From assembly GCA_033239005.1 (NCBI GenBank), contig BSQZ01000040.1:3759599-3823598 (forward strand): DNA of 64,000 nucleotides. Direction: 5' to 3'. The notes below the pieces were generated by a model. The model made no database searches. It had not been told where the DNA came from and was given only the letters and a program-made list of their open reading frames with translations. The stretch comes from Lamellibrachia satsuma (taxonomy: Eukaryota > Annelida > Polychaeta > Sabellida > Siboglinidae). Positions 15,201-28,100 of this stretch are shown one piece after another (positions within the stretch are counted from its first letter, which is position 1; each line of letters opens with the position of its first letter). A program made the position numbers and the translations under genes.

Positions 15201-18200
15201 GTGGAGGAAGATCAACCGCACCGAGTCAGACACATGGATTCGGTTTAAGAATCACACAATGATTCATCATTTCAAACTTGCATACAGCACGGATGAGAAG
15301 AATTAATTGCAAGAGTGAGAAGAGTGGGCGAGAGACAGTGGAGCCTCAGGAGGAGGTTGTTGTGAGAGAGAGCCTCAGGAGGAGGTTGTTGTGAGAGAGA
15401 GCCTCAGGAGGAGGTTGTTGTGAAAGAGAGCCTCAGGAGGAGGTTGTTGTGAAAGAGAGCCTCAGGAGGAGGTTGTTGTGAGAGAGAGCCTCAGGAGGAG
15501 GTTGTTGTGAGAGAGCCTCAGAAGGAGGTTGTTGTGAGAGAGAGAGCCTCAGGAGGAGGTTGTTGTGAGAGAGAGCCTCAGGAGGAGGTTGTTGTGAGAG
15601 AGAGCCTCAGAAGGAGGTTGTTGTGAGAGAGAGCCTCAGGAGGTTGTTGTGAGAGAGAGCCTCAGGAGGTTGTTGTGAAAGAGAGCCTCAGGAGGAGGTT
15701 GTTGTGAAAGAGAGCCTCAGGAGGAGGTTGTTGTGAAAGAGAGCCTCAGGAGGTTGTTGTGAAAGAGAGCCTCAGGAGGAGGTTGTTGTGAGAGAGAGCC
15801 TCAGGAGGAGGTTGTTGTGAGAGAGAGCCTCAGGAGGTTGTTGTGAAAGAGAGCCTCAGGAGGAGGTTGTTGTGAAAGAGAGCCTCAGGAGGTTGTTGTG
15901 AGAGAGAGCCTCAGGAGGAGGTTGTTGTGAGAGAGAGCCTCAGGAGGTTGTTGTGAAAGAGAGCCTCAGGAGGAGGTTGTTGTGAAAGAGAGCCTCAGGA
16001 GAAGGTTGTTGTGAAAGAGAGCCTCAGGAGGAGGTTGTTGTGAGAGAGAGCCTCAGGAGGAGGTTGTTGTGAGAGAGAGCCTCAGGAGGTTGTTGTGAAA
16101 GAGAGCCTCAGGAGGAAGCTGGTGAGGAGATGGTTAAAATGGGCTGGACACGTGGAATGAATGGAGGGGAAAGGTTGATGAAGGGAGCGGATGACTGAGA
16201 CGGGAAGAGTGCATGAAGAGGGATGTGGTGGAATTGGAAGAAGAGCGAGAGAAGGGAGGAGTGGAAACAGACCGTGGAGACGATGGGCAATGTAATTAGT
16301 TAATACAGATAAAAATCGAGGATTAGTATCGACGGAAGTCTCAGAGATAAACAGAAGAACAACAACTTTCACGCTAAAATTTCAAATCCCAATTAGTCTC
16401 CAATTTGGTTTAAAGGCCCCTTCTCAATTTGGTTTAAAGGTCCCTTCTCAATTTGGTTTAAAGGTCCCTTCTCAATTTGGTTTAAAGGTCCCTTCTCAAT
16501 TCGATTTTTTCGCTATTCTCATTTCAAATTCATTTTGCAAAAAATCAAACCTACTCAGTATCCACTGCAACATGCTAGCTTGTTTGTGAAACTTTTATAT
16601 GTAGTTTTTGAGAAATCATCAAACAAACTACTAAATTACTTAATGTTTGGTCAAACATTAAGTCAAGTGAAAATCTAAATGCTGAAAATTCACAAATTTC
16701 ACCCTTGGTCTTGTGATCGGCGAGAGGATGGAAGATGGAAGATGACTGACATTGACCCGAACAGTTTTTACAATTTTGGATATCCACTAATTTGAGCCTT
16801 ACCAGTTCTAATGACTGAAGTAAATTCTTTTGATCATTTCAACAAAAGTATGCATTTTTTCATTGAATCGACTACAGACGTTAGTCAGACTAATCACACA
16901 TTACATATCTGGACATCAATGAAACGGATTTGCAATAGGCTAAATCAGTTGAAGATGGAGTTTTAATATTCATTTAAATGAATAAAAGTATGGCATGACC
17001 AGATCATATCTGCCTACACAGATGCAGTTTTCATTATGAACCCATGGTAGAAAATTAATTAAGGTGCAATTTTAAAATGACAACAGAAATAATGATGAAT
17101 GATTTGATGATAAAATTACCTTAGTGTATTAACCCCCGGATGTTGATTATCATACAAACAGAACACACCCAGGTTACCTTTCTAGTATCTGATCAGAACA
17201 GTCGACCTTCTCAAATGCCAGCAGTTCTTCAAAGCTCCGTTCATACCTGCAAACAGAGGCGGAGTCAGACTTGGGTTCAGTTACTTTATAATATCAATTC
17301 CAATTACACACCAATTACAAATACCAATTCCAATGACACCTCAAAAATACCAATTCCAATTATTAATTCCATATCGAAATAACAAACAAATACAATACGT
17401 TAAACAAGTTATAATTTACGGATTATTTATAGAGAATAACCGATGTTAAAAATTTGCCTGGTGGATTTAAAAAAGTAATTGAAAAGCAATTGAAAATACC
17501 AATTACATTTTCACCAATACCAATTATTTAAGAAAAAACACCAGTTCCAATTACAGCATTGGAGTTTCAATTCAAATTGGCCCCAAGTCAAAGTGTCTCA
17601 GAATTTTTGCTGTTGTTTAAAAATATAGTCCTGGGCAGGATTGGGTTGAACAGTGATTACGTAATTTGTAATGAATTACAATTATAGTGTAGCTATAACT
17701 GATTTTTTTTAAGTCAGCAAGAATGCACGATTTCACATAAGACCCTATGTTAAATGAGAGGTAATGACACGTAACTATTTTATAAAGCAATGTAGTTGCA
17801 CTCGACCTATGAATTATTGCAACTGACATATTTTATAGCACCATAATTGTTTTTTATTTATGTGTTGTAATTGTAATGGTATTAAGTTTTCATGATGCTG
17901 TGTAAATGTAACTGACAATTGCAAATAAACTTAACTCACATCCCAGAACCCCGTGGACATGAACAACAGAATGCGAGTGACACCTTTTCAGAAACTGTGT
18001 TAGCAACCATATAAACATTATAGACTCTGACAAAATAACAACTTGAACATTTCAGATTCTTCTTCAACTTCGGTAAGGCAAGTTAATGAGATGGTGGCTC
18101 CACCTACCAGCTTTCAACAAGTTGCACAGAAGGCATGCAGAGCAGCTGTTTCGGGAGAAGGTTAATCTCCTTCATGATGTTAGCGAGTCTGACTGGCAGC

Positions 18201-21200
18201 TCGTTGCGGAGGAACTTGAAAGACGACCGTTCACTGCCATCCTTCGAGCCTACAAACACAATAATGTCCACTTACTGATGGCGATTGTGTGACATAACTC
18301 TCATGGTTTACCCATAGCTCAAACGGTTTTTTTAGGGGGGGCGCAGTTACCAGCCATTGGTGCGTCATACTAATGTTAGTATTACGTAAAATTTAACTTT
18401 TTCAAGACAAATAAACCACTTAGGTAGACACGCTGAGTCAAAACCCTTAAATTGTACAAAATATAGGCAGGCTTTTTTATTTTTAGTGGGTAGACACCCC
18501 CAGGATTTATGAGGAAAACCTAAAAGTTAGTCAGAGTTCAAGGCACTTTATGATAAAGCACCTCTAACTTTGACTAACTTTTTGTGGGTTTTTCCAGAAG
18601 TATCATGCATGCCTGGGCAAGCCAAGGTTTTTTTGTAACACTTACACGGGCAAGGACACCAGAGCATAAATACAAATCAACATTGCAGCCATTTGCAGGA
18701 AACATGAACCTGTTGTACCACCAAGTAATAAACACAAGATACTGGAGCAAGCCTCTGCCTCACGGAAGGTGGGAGCCAGCTTCACTGTGGAAAATCCCAA
18801 ATATCCATCTTCAATGGCAAAGGTGTATTCAAACAAAATGAAAACCAAACAAGTATACATTCTGTGATAGTTCTTAGAAAAGTCACTTGTCTGCCAAAAG
18901 CAAATCTGGTTGTTCCAAAACAAACATATGTAGCTACTTTACATGAAAGACACGACACTTCAATATCACTGTCTGATCATAAGGGGCTAGATTGTTTGGG
19001 GGTGGGGCGAACAAGTTGTTAACCTCATAACCCATACAAATTAAAAGGGGTTGAACATGATACTATGTCCAAACCAGAGACCTGTTTTACTGAACACTGG
19101 GCCTTTTTCTCTCTGTTCTGGATACGACTGAGTTCAAGGTTGTTCCTATTTACATCACATGCACTAAGTGTCATAAACAACAGGCGGCCTGCCTACAAAA
19201 CATGGCATGTCTAAAAATAACACACAGCCCACGTACATCATGTACGATCATACACACCCAAACTGAAGCATCAACAATAACACCTTAACCTTGCCATGAT
19301 CTGCAAACCTGATCTGTGGATACCGGAGAACAATATTCCTGCTAACTTGATTGCTAAAATGAGATAAACATTTGTTTGTTTGGCTGACGAATTATGGGAG
19401 GGGGGCATCTTCTATGTTGATTTCCTCAAAATTGTAGGCTTTGACGAAAACTATTCTCACAAAATTAATGGTAACTTTGCGCAGAGTGTGCAACTGCTTG
19501 AATCGCCTTTGGCATTTACTTTAATTGAAAAATTAATAGTAGTCTGTCTGCATCTGCCTAATGCCATATATTTCTCATGCATATGTCAGTTGGTCCAACA
19601 TTAATCTGTCCAAACCATGAAGTAAACTACTGATTTAGTGAGCAAACATACCATCTTGTAGCCTAGTCTTAGCTTTCAACCGCAGTGCATCTGGTCTGCT
19701 AAGGCCAGGCCAGTTGGTGCGTTCATAGCAACCATAGTGATTTTACATAAAAGGCATGCTCACACATAGACCACACAAAACAGGATGTCCAGGTATACTG
19801 ATTGCACTCAAACTAGCTGGTGTTATACAACACTTCACTAGTAAACATTTAAGTACTATGTGCAGTAGGTTACAAACAACATCGCATGTACTTACATCAT
19901 CTACGGTATATCAGCTGGTATTGGTAAACTGACACTGCCAATCACAGAAAATACCGTTGCTAATCAATTGTTTTTCCATGGACTAGGTGATATTAGTCTC
20001 AAAGAACACTGCCTCAGTTACGTGTTGGCTACATTGATAATGCCTCCCATAAAATTACTTTTCAAGAAAATATTAACAAATGACACATTATTAAACATTA
20101 TTAATTAAATTAAACATCCGACAGCTTGTGTTACTTGAAGTTTTTGCATCAATATAGATTAATTATACGAACTGATGTTAAGGTAACATTGTGGACATGG
20201 GAAAGAAAAACTGCAAAACACGAATCAATTTAAAATCAAGTTTTTTTGTATTATGGGATATTGCGATATTAACAGTGTCTATCAAATGGCATGCGAATAC
20301 CAGATCAAGACATGTCTAAAGAGACTGTCACTAATATTTTAGCTGCCAGCAGTCAGCTGCGCAACAGTGGACATGCCAGGGTAGATAATGATATGAGTTC
20401 ATTTGTGATCTTACGGATTTCTGTTACCACTCAGGGTTGGCAACTATGGTAAACAATTACATTTAATCATCAGAAGACTAGCATTCAAGTAGAAACTGCA
20501 ACAATTTGGATTTCTAAAATGCGTTCGTCTGTATATGTCAAAGCGTGATAAACCTGATAGTGCAAAAAGCAACATATGTTATTAATGATGGTCTACAAAC
20601 AAAATCACTTTGAGATTCCACAGTGGTACCTGTCAATGATATGATATAGGTCATGGTTAAAGTTATGCCAATGCTGTAGCTATAACATTTATACTAAAAG
20701 TTACGGTATTCATCATAGCTTTAGCATTTAGGCCAAATCATACCCTAACTCTGACCCTAATCCTAACTCCAGATGTTGTTTATTATAAAAAAACTGTAAA
20801 TATGCTGTACATTTTGCCTAAATTCCAAAGCTATGGCAATGCAGTAACAATGCAGCGTGATCGGTGTATAACTTAAGCCACTCCATAGAATAATGCCATG
20901 TGCACACCTGTGGGATTTGACTGATGCCAAAACGTCAAATGAAATCTGATTCAGCAGGCAGCTTTATTTTCTTGTTATTCAATGATAGAGTATGCACCAA
21001 ATACAGTTATTAACACATGCCTGTATTGTGAGGGGGTGAACGAACCCCCCCTTTTCGAGAGAATTTTGTTTAACTGTCACATTTTTCAGAAATCATCCCA
21101 GAAATGTTGTTTACCGGTACACTCAAACCCCCTTTTTAAAACCCTGAGGACGGGCGTGTAACAGATACCCATGTTGTGGCCACTACAGTCATAGAATCAG

Positions 21201-22056
21201 CATATACATCCCCAAATAGCTAATGTCGGCAGTAAATAATGTAAACACAAGCCTATAAACCAGCATAGTGAAAAAATCATAGGAACTGCGATGTTGCTAT
21301 GAAGATTCTAACCGGCCAAGAATAGGTCACTGCGACCCTAAACGATCTGGCAGCTGCCGGATATGCAACCAAGCAGGAGACGTGACACAACTTTCCATCA
21401 TAGCTTAATAGCAGAATGGGATGTCTCAAAATAGAAACCAGGGGATCATGTTTATAATGATATTATCATCTCTTCAGAGGCAGTCCAAAAACTAGGTCAC
21501 GGTGACAGGAGAAAAATAAATTTGTTTGTTTGCTTACAGAACACGTTGAGTGTGTAGATGTTAGCTAATGGTATTTTTCATAATCGTGTCAACACAATAA
21601 TTATGCCTTAATCAAGAAATATCATTATAATAGTTGATTATATATTAACTGGACAGAACAGTTGATCAGAATAGGTGACTGTATAATTAACTGATCAGAA
21701 CGACGAAGTGTAAAACTGTCTGCACAGAATGTATTGTGTAATTAACAGAATAAATAAGTTAACTGTATAATTAACTGGATAAAGGATTACATAGTTAACT
21801 AGACAACATCATAGTAAGTCATAGAAAGAAGTCTAACAGTGGCTGGAATTGATGAACACTAAAGTGGTCAATTTTTTTTAATAATTTCTTCAAACAACCA
21901 TGCATATATGGGCTAAAAAGGTGAGTTTTATGAGAAAACATCTGTGTTAAAATTTCACAGCAATCCATTGAGAGGAAGTGGCCGCTCATGCGACACAAAG
22001 TTTACATGTTTCGGGAATACACCTTTCCTGATGAATAGGCCACAATGAAAAATTCA

Positions 22057-22116
<60 letters not shown>

Positions 22117-25100
22117 GTATAATGGTAAACTATGTGTCGTGTGAGCGGTCACCTCCTCTCGGTAAATTGCGCCACATTTGAACATAGTTGTTTCCTCATA
22201 AAACTCACTATTTTAGACCACATGCATGGTTGTTTTAAGACTTTTTTATCACCCTAATGTATGCTATTCATAACTGACATGTCATACAACCATTAAAGTG
22301 TATAATTCTCAATCACTCAGTTCGGAGCGAGTCTTCAGACAGTGCGCTAAGTTCCTACACTTCACCGACTCTTGTATTCAATGAGTTTGTAGTACTTAGT
22401 GGGTGATCCTGTACGGCTGCCATGACAGCATCACATGCAAGGGGTATGGTCTCCTATCTACACAACAGTCTGTCAACCAGCTGGGGTTGTGCCCAAAATT
22501 CTAAGTCTAGAAGTGACTGTCCATAAAGTATGTCATGCTAATTTTTTTTACGTTTTAGAGACCCCCACCACCTTTATAATGCAAGCCTGCACACCCAGCC
22601 TAAAACTATGTTAATTTTGAGAAAGATCCCCCCCAACACCTTTTATATATTTTTTGCATGTGTGTAGTAATTCATAGTTCACCGGAAGAACACAGGTCTG
22701 TTAGGTCAATTAATTGTTGTACTGCTCCCATTTCACAGCCAAATGGGGACGGGGGATTATATTTAATAGAACAGATTATGGCTAATGTCTCCATTTAATA
22801 GTAATCAAGACCACATAGCAATCCCAATTTACACATCTCTTTATTTATAACAAATACAATCTTAACACATGATAAAATAGCTGGCTTATAAAATAGTTGC
22901 AGCTAAGTAAAATTTAGAGCGTCTAAAGTGTATAATAACTTACAAAAAGAGAGTGCTATCTGTACATGTGTTACCCTACAGGCTTGTTAACAAATGCAAA
23001 TTCATTTGAATGCGCATTTGAATGTTGAGCATTTGAATGCGCATTCAAATGCATTCATAAAATTGTAAATGCATTTGCATTTGAATGCATACCTTAAACA
23101 TTTGCATGCGACCCACAAACATTTGATTTGTCATATGCACAACCAAATGCATGCATAATTATTTGAATAATTATTATTGTTAGATGCCCTTTCACAAGTT
23201 GAATGAGCAGTACCCTCAGGAGATTATGAAATCATTGTCTGACCTGTGAATCCACTTTCACAATGTGCTCTTTGAAAAAGTGCTCTGTAGGTCAACTGGT
23301 CAATGCCTGAGCTGTTATTTATACAACATGAAAAGACCAACTGGTCTATAAGTTGATGGCTTCAGAGATTACCCGTTCATTGAAACAAATCAAACAATGC
23401 AGACAAATGACTCCCTTGTGTTGTGTTGGTACTGTTGGGATGGGTTGGGGTGGCAGAATATTTACAGCCGGAGAGTGATTAGTGGTAGCTGTAATTATCC
23501 ACCAGGTTATCTTCCCAGTGACCCCACCAGTGGACAGTGTTGGGTTCCCCTTCCATTCTTGCCTACCTGGAGTATTAGTCTTTCATTCCCTGCCATGGTT
23601 CCCAGTAAACTGTCAATTGTCTATTCCTCCCTCCAATTTCCACCACTTCTGCAGGCCTGGAACTGTGTGACTCAGTGTATGACTCTACAGACATGTTCAT
23701 TTAGTAGGACTGGTATATAGTGGTACTTAGCGGTTACAATAATGTACTATTGTATTTATTAAATAAATTGATGTGTTTGTATAAATTACGTCGTTTTTTC
23801 TCGAAATAAAACAAAGACGTTAATATAAAGCCAAACATTTGAAATAAATTTAAATGCATTTGCAAATGTGTAACCAAAACATTTGCATTTTAATGCGACC
23901 CCAAAACATTTGCATTTTAATGCATTCCTGGAAAGTGAAACATTTGCATTCAAATGCGTTGACATGCATTTGTTAACAAGCCTGGTGAAATTATGACAAG
24001 TCACTTCTTTCCAGTGTCTGACAGCGGAGAGTCTGGGCAGTGTCGTAGCACTGGACGGGTTGTGTTGCTCTACTTCCTCACCAATGGCAACAACATCTGC
24101 CAGACAATGGACCCGACAGGACAAAACTACACCGCCTACCTGCAGTGGCTGCTGGGTAATGGCATGCTCTACGGAAGCGTGGAGAACATATTTGACAGTC
24201 TCACCAGAGTACCATGCCGGAGAGCCTTCCTCACAACCATCGACTTAAAACCCACCTGGAAGAAGACCTCTTCCCTCCAGAATTCCCTCCTTTTATACCA
24301 GGTGCCCTCAAGTGGGTGATTAAATGATTTGTATAGCAGGTGCCCTCTAGTAGTGGGTAACTAAATTATGTGTGATGCCCTCCAGTACCTAAATATATCT
24401 ATTAACCCTACAATAATCCCCCACTAAAAATAATAACATCAAATGTCCACGTTTATGTATGTAACAATACGTTTAATAGGTGTAATGACCCATGGAGTGA
24501 AGCCTGTTGGAATCCAGAAATGTAAAACTGGCATAGCAATAAATGCTATCATTAATACCAATCTGAGATTGACAGCTAGATGAACCAAGACGTTTTCTCT
24601 TAATCACCACGTAGAGATCACCAGACACCCCAATGTCCCCTATGACATGTAACACTAACCCAGACACCTCACAACCAGAGCATGACATACTTTATGGAGG
24701 GCCCCTAAAGCATTTTCTACCTGCCTGTTCACAGACAAGAGAGAACTTTCAGAGAATAGACATTGGAGAGGTGTGATAAATATCATTGCATACTTTTCCC
24801 ATGCCATTTAGGGTGACCTCAAAACACCACTGTATGACACTATACGATATTGAACTCTTTATCAAGTCGGTAGAGAATAATGAAGTAATGATTTTCTTCA
24901 AATCAAAAGTAAATCTCAATAGTTGTGACTAGGGTTAGAAGCTGATTCGTTCATCGTTATACATCAATATATTTAAAAAAAATTTTATTCTCAGAACACG
25001 GTTCATAAGTGTGCTAACTTCGAGTTTAACATAGTAAGTGGAAGGGGGTCTGATGTTAAATATGTGTAGTGCCTCACATCGTTGGTTTTAGATCATCCCT

Positions 25101-28100
25101 AGTGGCCATGACTTTGTACGAGTATGTCGGATAGCATGATGATGATGATGATGATCATCATCATCATATTGGAAGAAGAAGAACAAGACCAATGCCAGCC
25201 ACTGCCAGACGTACACGGCTAAACGTTTGTTGTGAGTCGCGCAGTTGTGTGACTGGGTCATCGCAGGTTACATAACATTTGTTGCTGTGACTGAATTTTT
25301 TAACCGGCTCACCGACCATTGCACTGGCCAAATCAACACACGAGTTTTGTTTAGTTGTGAATCAGGGTGCAGTGATCCATTTTATGTCAAATAAACACAA
25401 TGTCTAGCATCAACAGCCTTGTGACACAGCAGTTTATCTCTGACATGCCTGACAGCTCAATCTCCCCCACCCACCTGTCCCACTCACTACACAAACATCA
25501 GTTACCTGGGCATACAGTGGGGGACTCAATAGTCAGGAAGACCAACAGAGTCTTAAACAAGAGTGGGGGATTCAATAGTCAGGAAGACCAACAGAGTCTT
25601 AAACAAGGGAGATGACGTGGTAGTTTGCTTGCCTGGGGTCAAAATAGAGACGACAACTGAGAGGGCAGAAAACATCGTGGGTTCGGGCAATGGTGGATCT
25701 GTTTTAGTACACGTAGGGACAAACACCGGTGAGAGGGAGGGTACAACTGCCATAGTTAGGAAATACAGGAATTTGGTCAGAACACTAAAGCACACGCTTG
25801 TTGAGCAGGTATTACTGTAAGGGATTTTACCAATAATAGGAAGGAGGGGTCATAGATATTGAAATTGCCGGGGGATGGCAATTAACATGCTAATCGACAC
25901 ACTATGTAGGGAAGAGGAAGTTGGATTTGTGGGGAAGATTTGTTGGAAGGGTGGATATGTACATGAAGGACGGGCTTCATCTAAGTGGAAAGGGGTTAGC
26001 AGTATTTGCGGATGGACTCTCAGCAGCAGTAGACAGTGGCATGGGTAGCATATCAAATATTTTTGGTAGTAAACACAATTTAAACTAGAAGCGCAGGGGG
26101 GTTACTTAGAACATAGGACATGGATGCTGTACTAGGTAGAACCACACAGGAAAAGGACTTAGGAGTAACATTTAATGCTGACATGAAAGTTTCAGAGCAA
26201 CGTGGGATTGCTGCTTCGAAAGGAAATCAAATTCTAGGGCTAATTAGGAGAACTGTCATGTATAAGGAGAAACAGCTAATTGTACCCCTGTACAAAGCAA
26301 TAGTTAGACCACATTTGGAATATTGTATTCAAGCATGGAGGCCATATCGTAAAAAGAACATAGACAAGTTAGAAAGAATACAACGAAGAGCAACTAAATA
26401 TTTATTTTTTATGTTTGTCTAATGTCTACCTAACATGTGTCTACCACATTGTTTTTTAATGTTTAACTGGCATAAAATTAATTAATGTTTATTATTTGCT
26501 TGATGAGAAATTACCTTTACTCCCTCATTGGCGAAATAGTCAGTTTACTGTTAGTCACATTCAAAATAACAAACACTACTAAACACTAGGCTTCACAAAC
26601 ACTGTATTCTACTAATGCATTTTTCAAAATGTGCAAGCTACCAATCTAGTTACCTCAAGAAAACCAAAATTTAATGAATGACTCAACTATAATAACTACT
26701 GTAAACATGGGTTTTATTTTTATACCATCTATTAAGTCTTCTATTTTGATTACATGCAATAATCGTTAGCAATTACTAATACCAGGACATATATATTACT
26801 GACTCATTATAACTATCCCTGAATGTCGGTTAATGATATGGCGACCTTTGTGCGAGGTAGGAATGCATGGAAGTAATAGGCCAATGCAACAAAAGGGAAT
26901 GATTGGCTAGTTAATCCTGCATTGCTTCACTGAGCTGGTATTTTCTAAAGCCATAAATTTTATCAGCCTAATGTGGTCTTTTAATGTTGTTTGAATAACA
27001 ACTTAGTCATTTTCTTTACACTATTTACACAAGTTTACAAAAGCTTTTGACATATCCAACCATAACCAAGGTTTGTCCTGGATTCATTCTAAACAGTGCT
27101 TTAAGTCTCAAAGGCAACAGAACTTTGGTTAACAAACTGAGCGGCAAAACAACTGAGCGTGCTATGACATAATTCTAGTTATCAATAGACTCAAAGGGTC
27201 ATTGACATTCAGTGTACCTAAGTACTAACTAATGAGGTCACATGAAGCACCAGCTTTGATTGTATGTATTTTTGAAAACAAGTTCTAAGCATTTAATACC
27301 TTTTCCAGTCATCTGTGAGTTTAAATACGTAAAATATTATATTTTAAAAGGAAAATAAACTTAAATTGTTATGCTGAATAAAAACATGAAAATGTGCACA
27401 ATGTTGAGGAATGGATTCGCATTGGGGGGTGGCATCGTAAAAAAAATGCAGTTACATAAAACTGTAATGAAACAGTGCCAAATTGAAACCAATACTGGAT
27501 TGGTCTTCATTTCTGACTTCACTCTGTTGATGTTGACACAGTCCCCAAGGTGAATGCCTGATGTGTGATGCATTTCTCATGTGTGCTGCGAACTCTCAGC
27601 TGTAAACTAACCCCTCTGTGCTATTGTATAATGACTCACTCTCCTATCAAAGCAAAACCCAACCCATTCCTCCCAGGGCTTGAACACATTTCCCACTGAC
27701 AAACTAGTGATTTATTTCACCTAGTAGTTCAGATACCTTTTTAATATCAGTCCCATATGCCAGGTGCTACGGACTGCCCCCTATTTATAAGTGACTATAC
27801 AGCACAGAGTTACATCATTAATCATCCCCCTATAAACAAGAGTGATAAACCATCTCACTGCAGTGAAGCAGGTGTGGACCACTGGCCGGCATTTCGTTGC
27901 ATGGCAGAAACTGTTGCATCCACTTCATGACACATAGGATAGTTCTGTTTATAGTGTGAACATAGCATGTTACAAATAGTTGTCTAACATATGTAAGTAA
28001 GTAAGTGAGTAAGTTAATTGATTTCCTCCTCACCATCATCATGTACAATATAAGGCAAACAAAAGCAATGAAGATGAGGTGGCTACCAGAGAAGTATAAA

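Noticed and set aside
18086..18292. Plus-strand ORF over PDK exon 2
   Set aside because: It is an antisense shadow of the real exon.
23397..23720. 107-codon ORF inside the hAT-like element
   Set aside because: The matching arm C copy lacks the frame and no transposase motif is visible.
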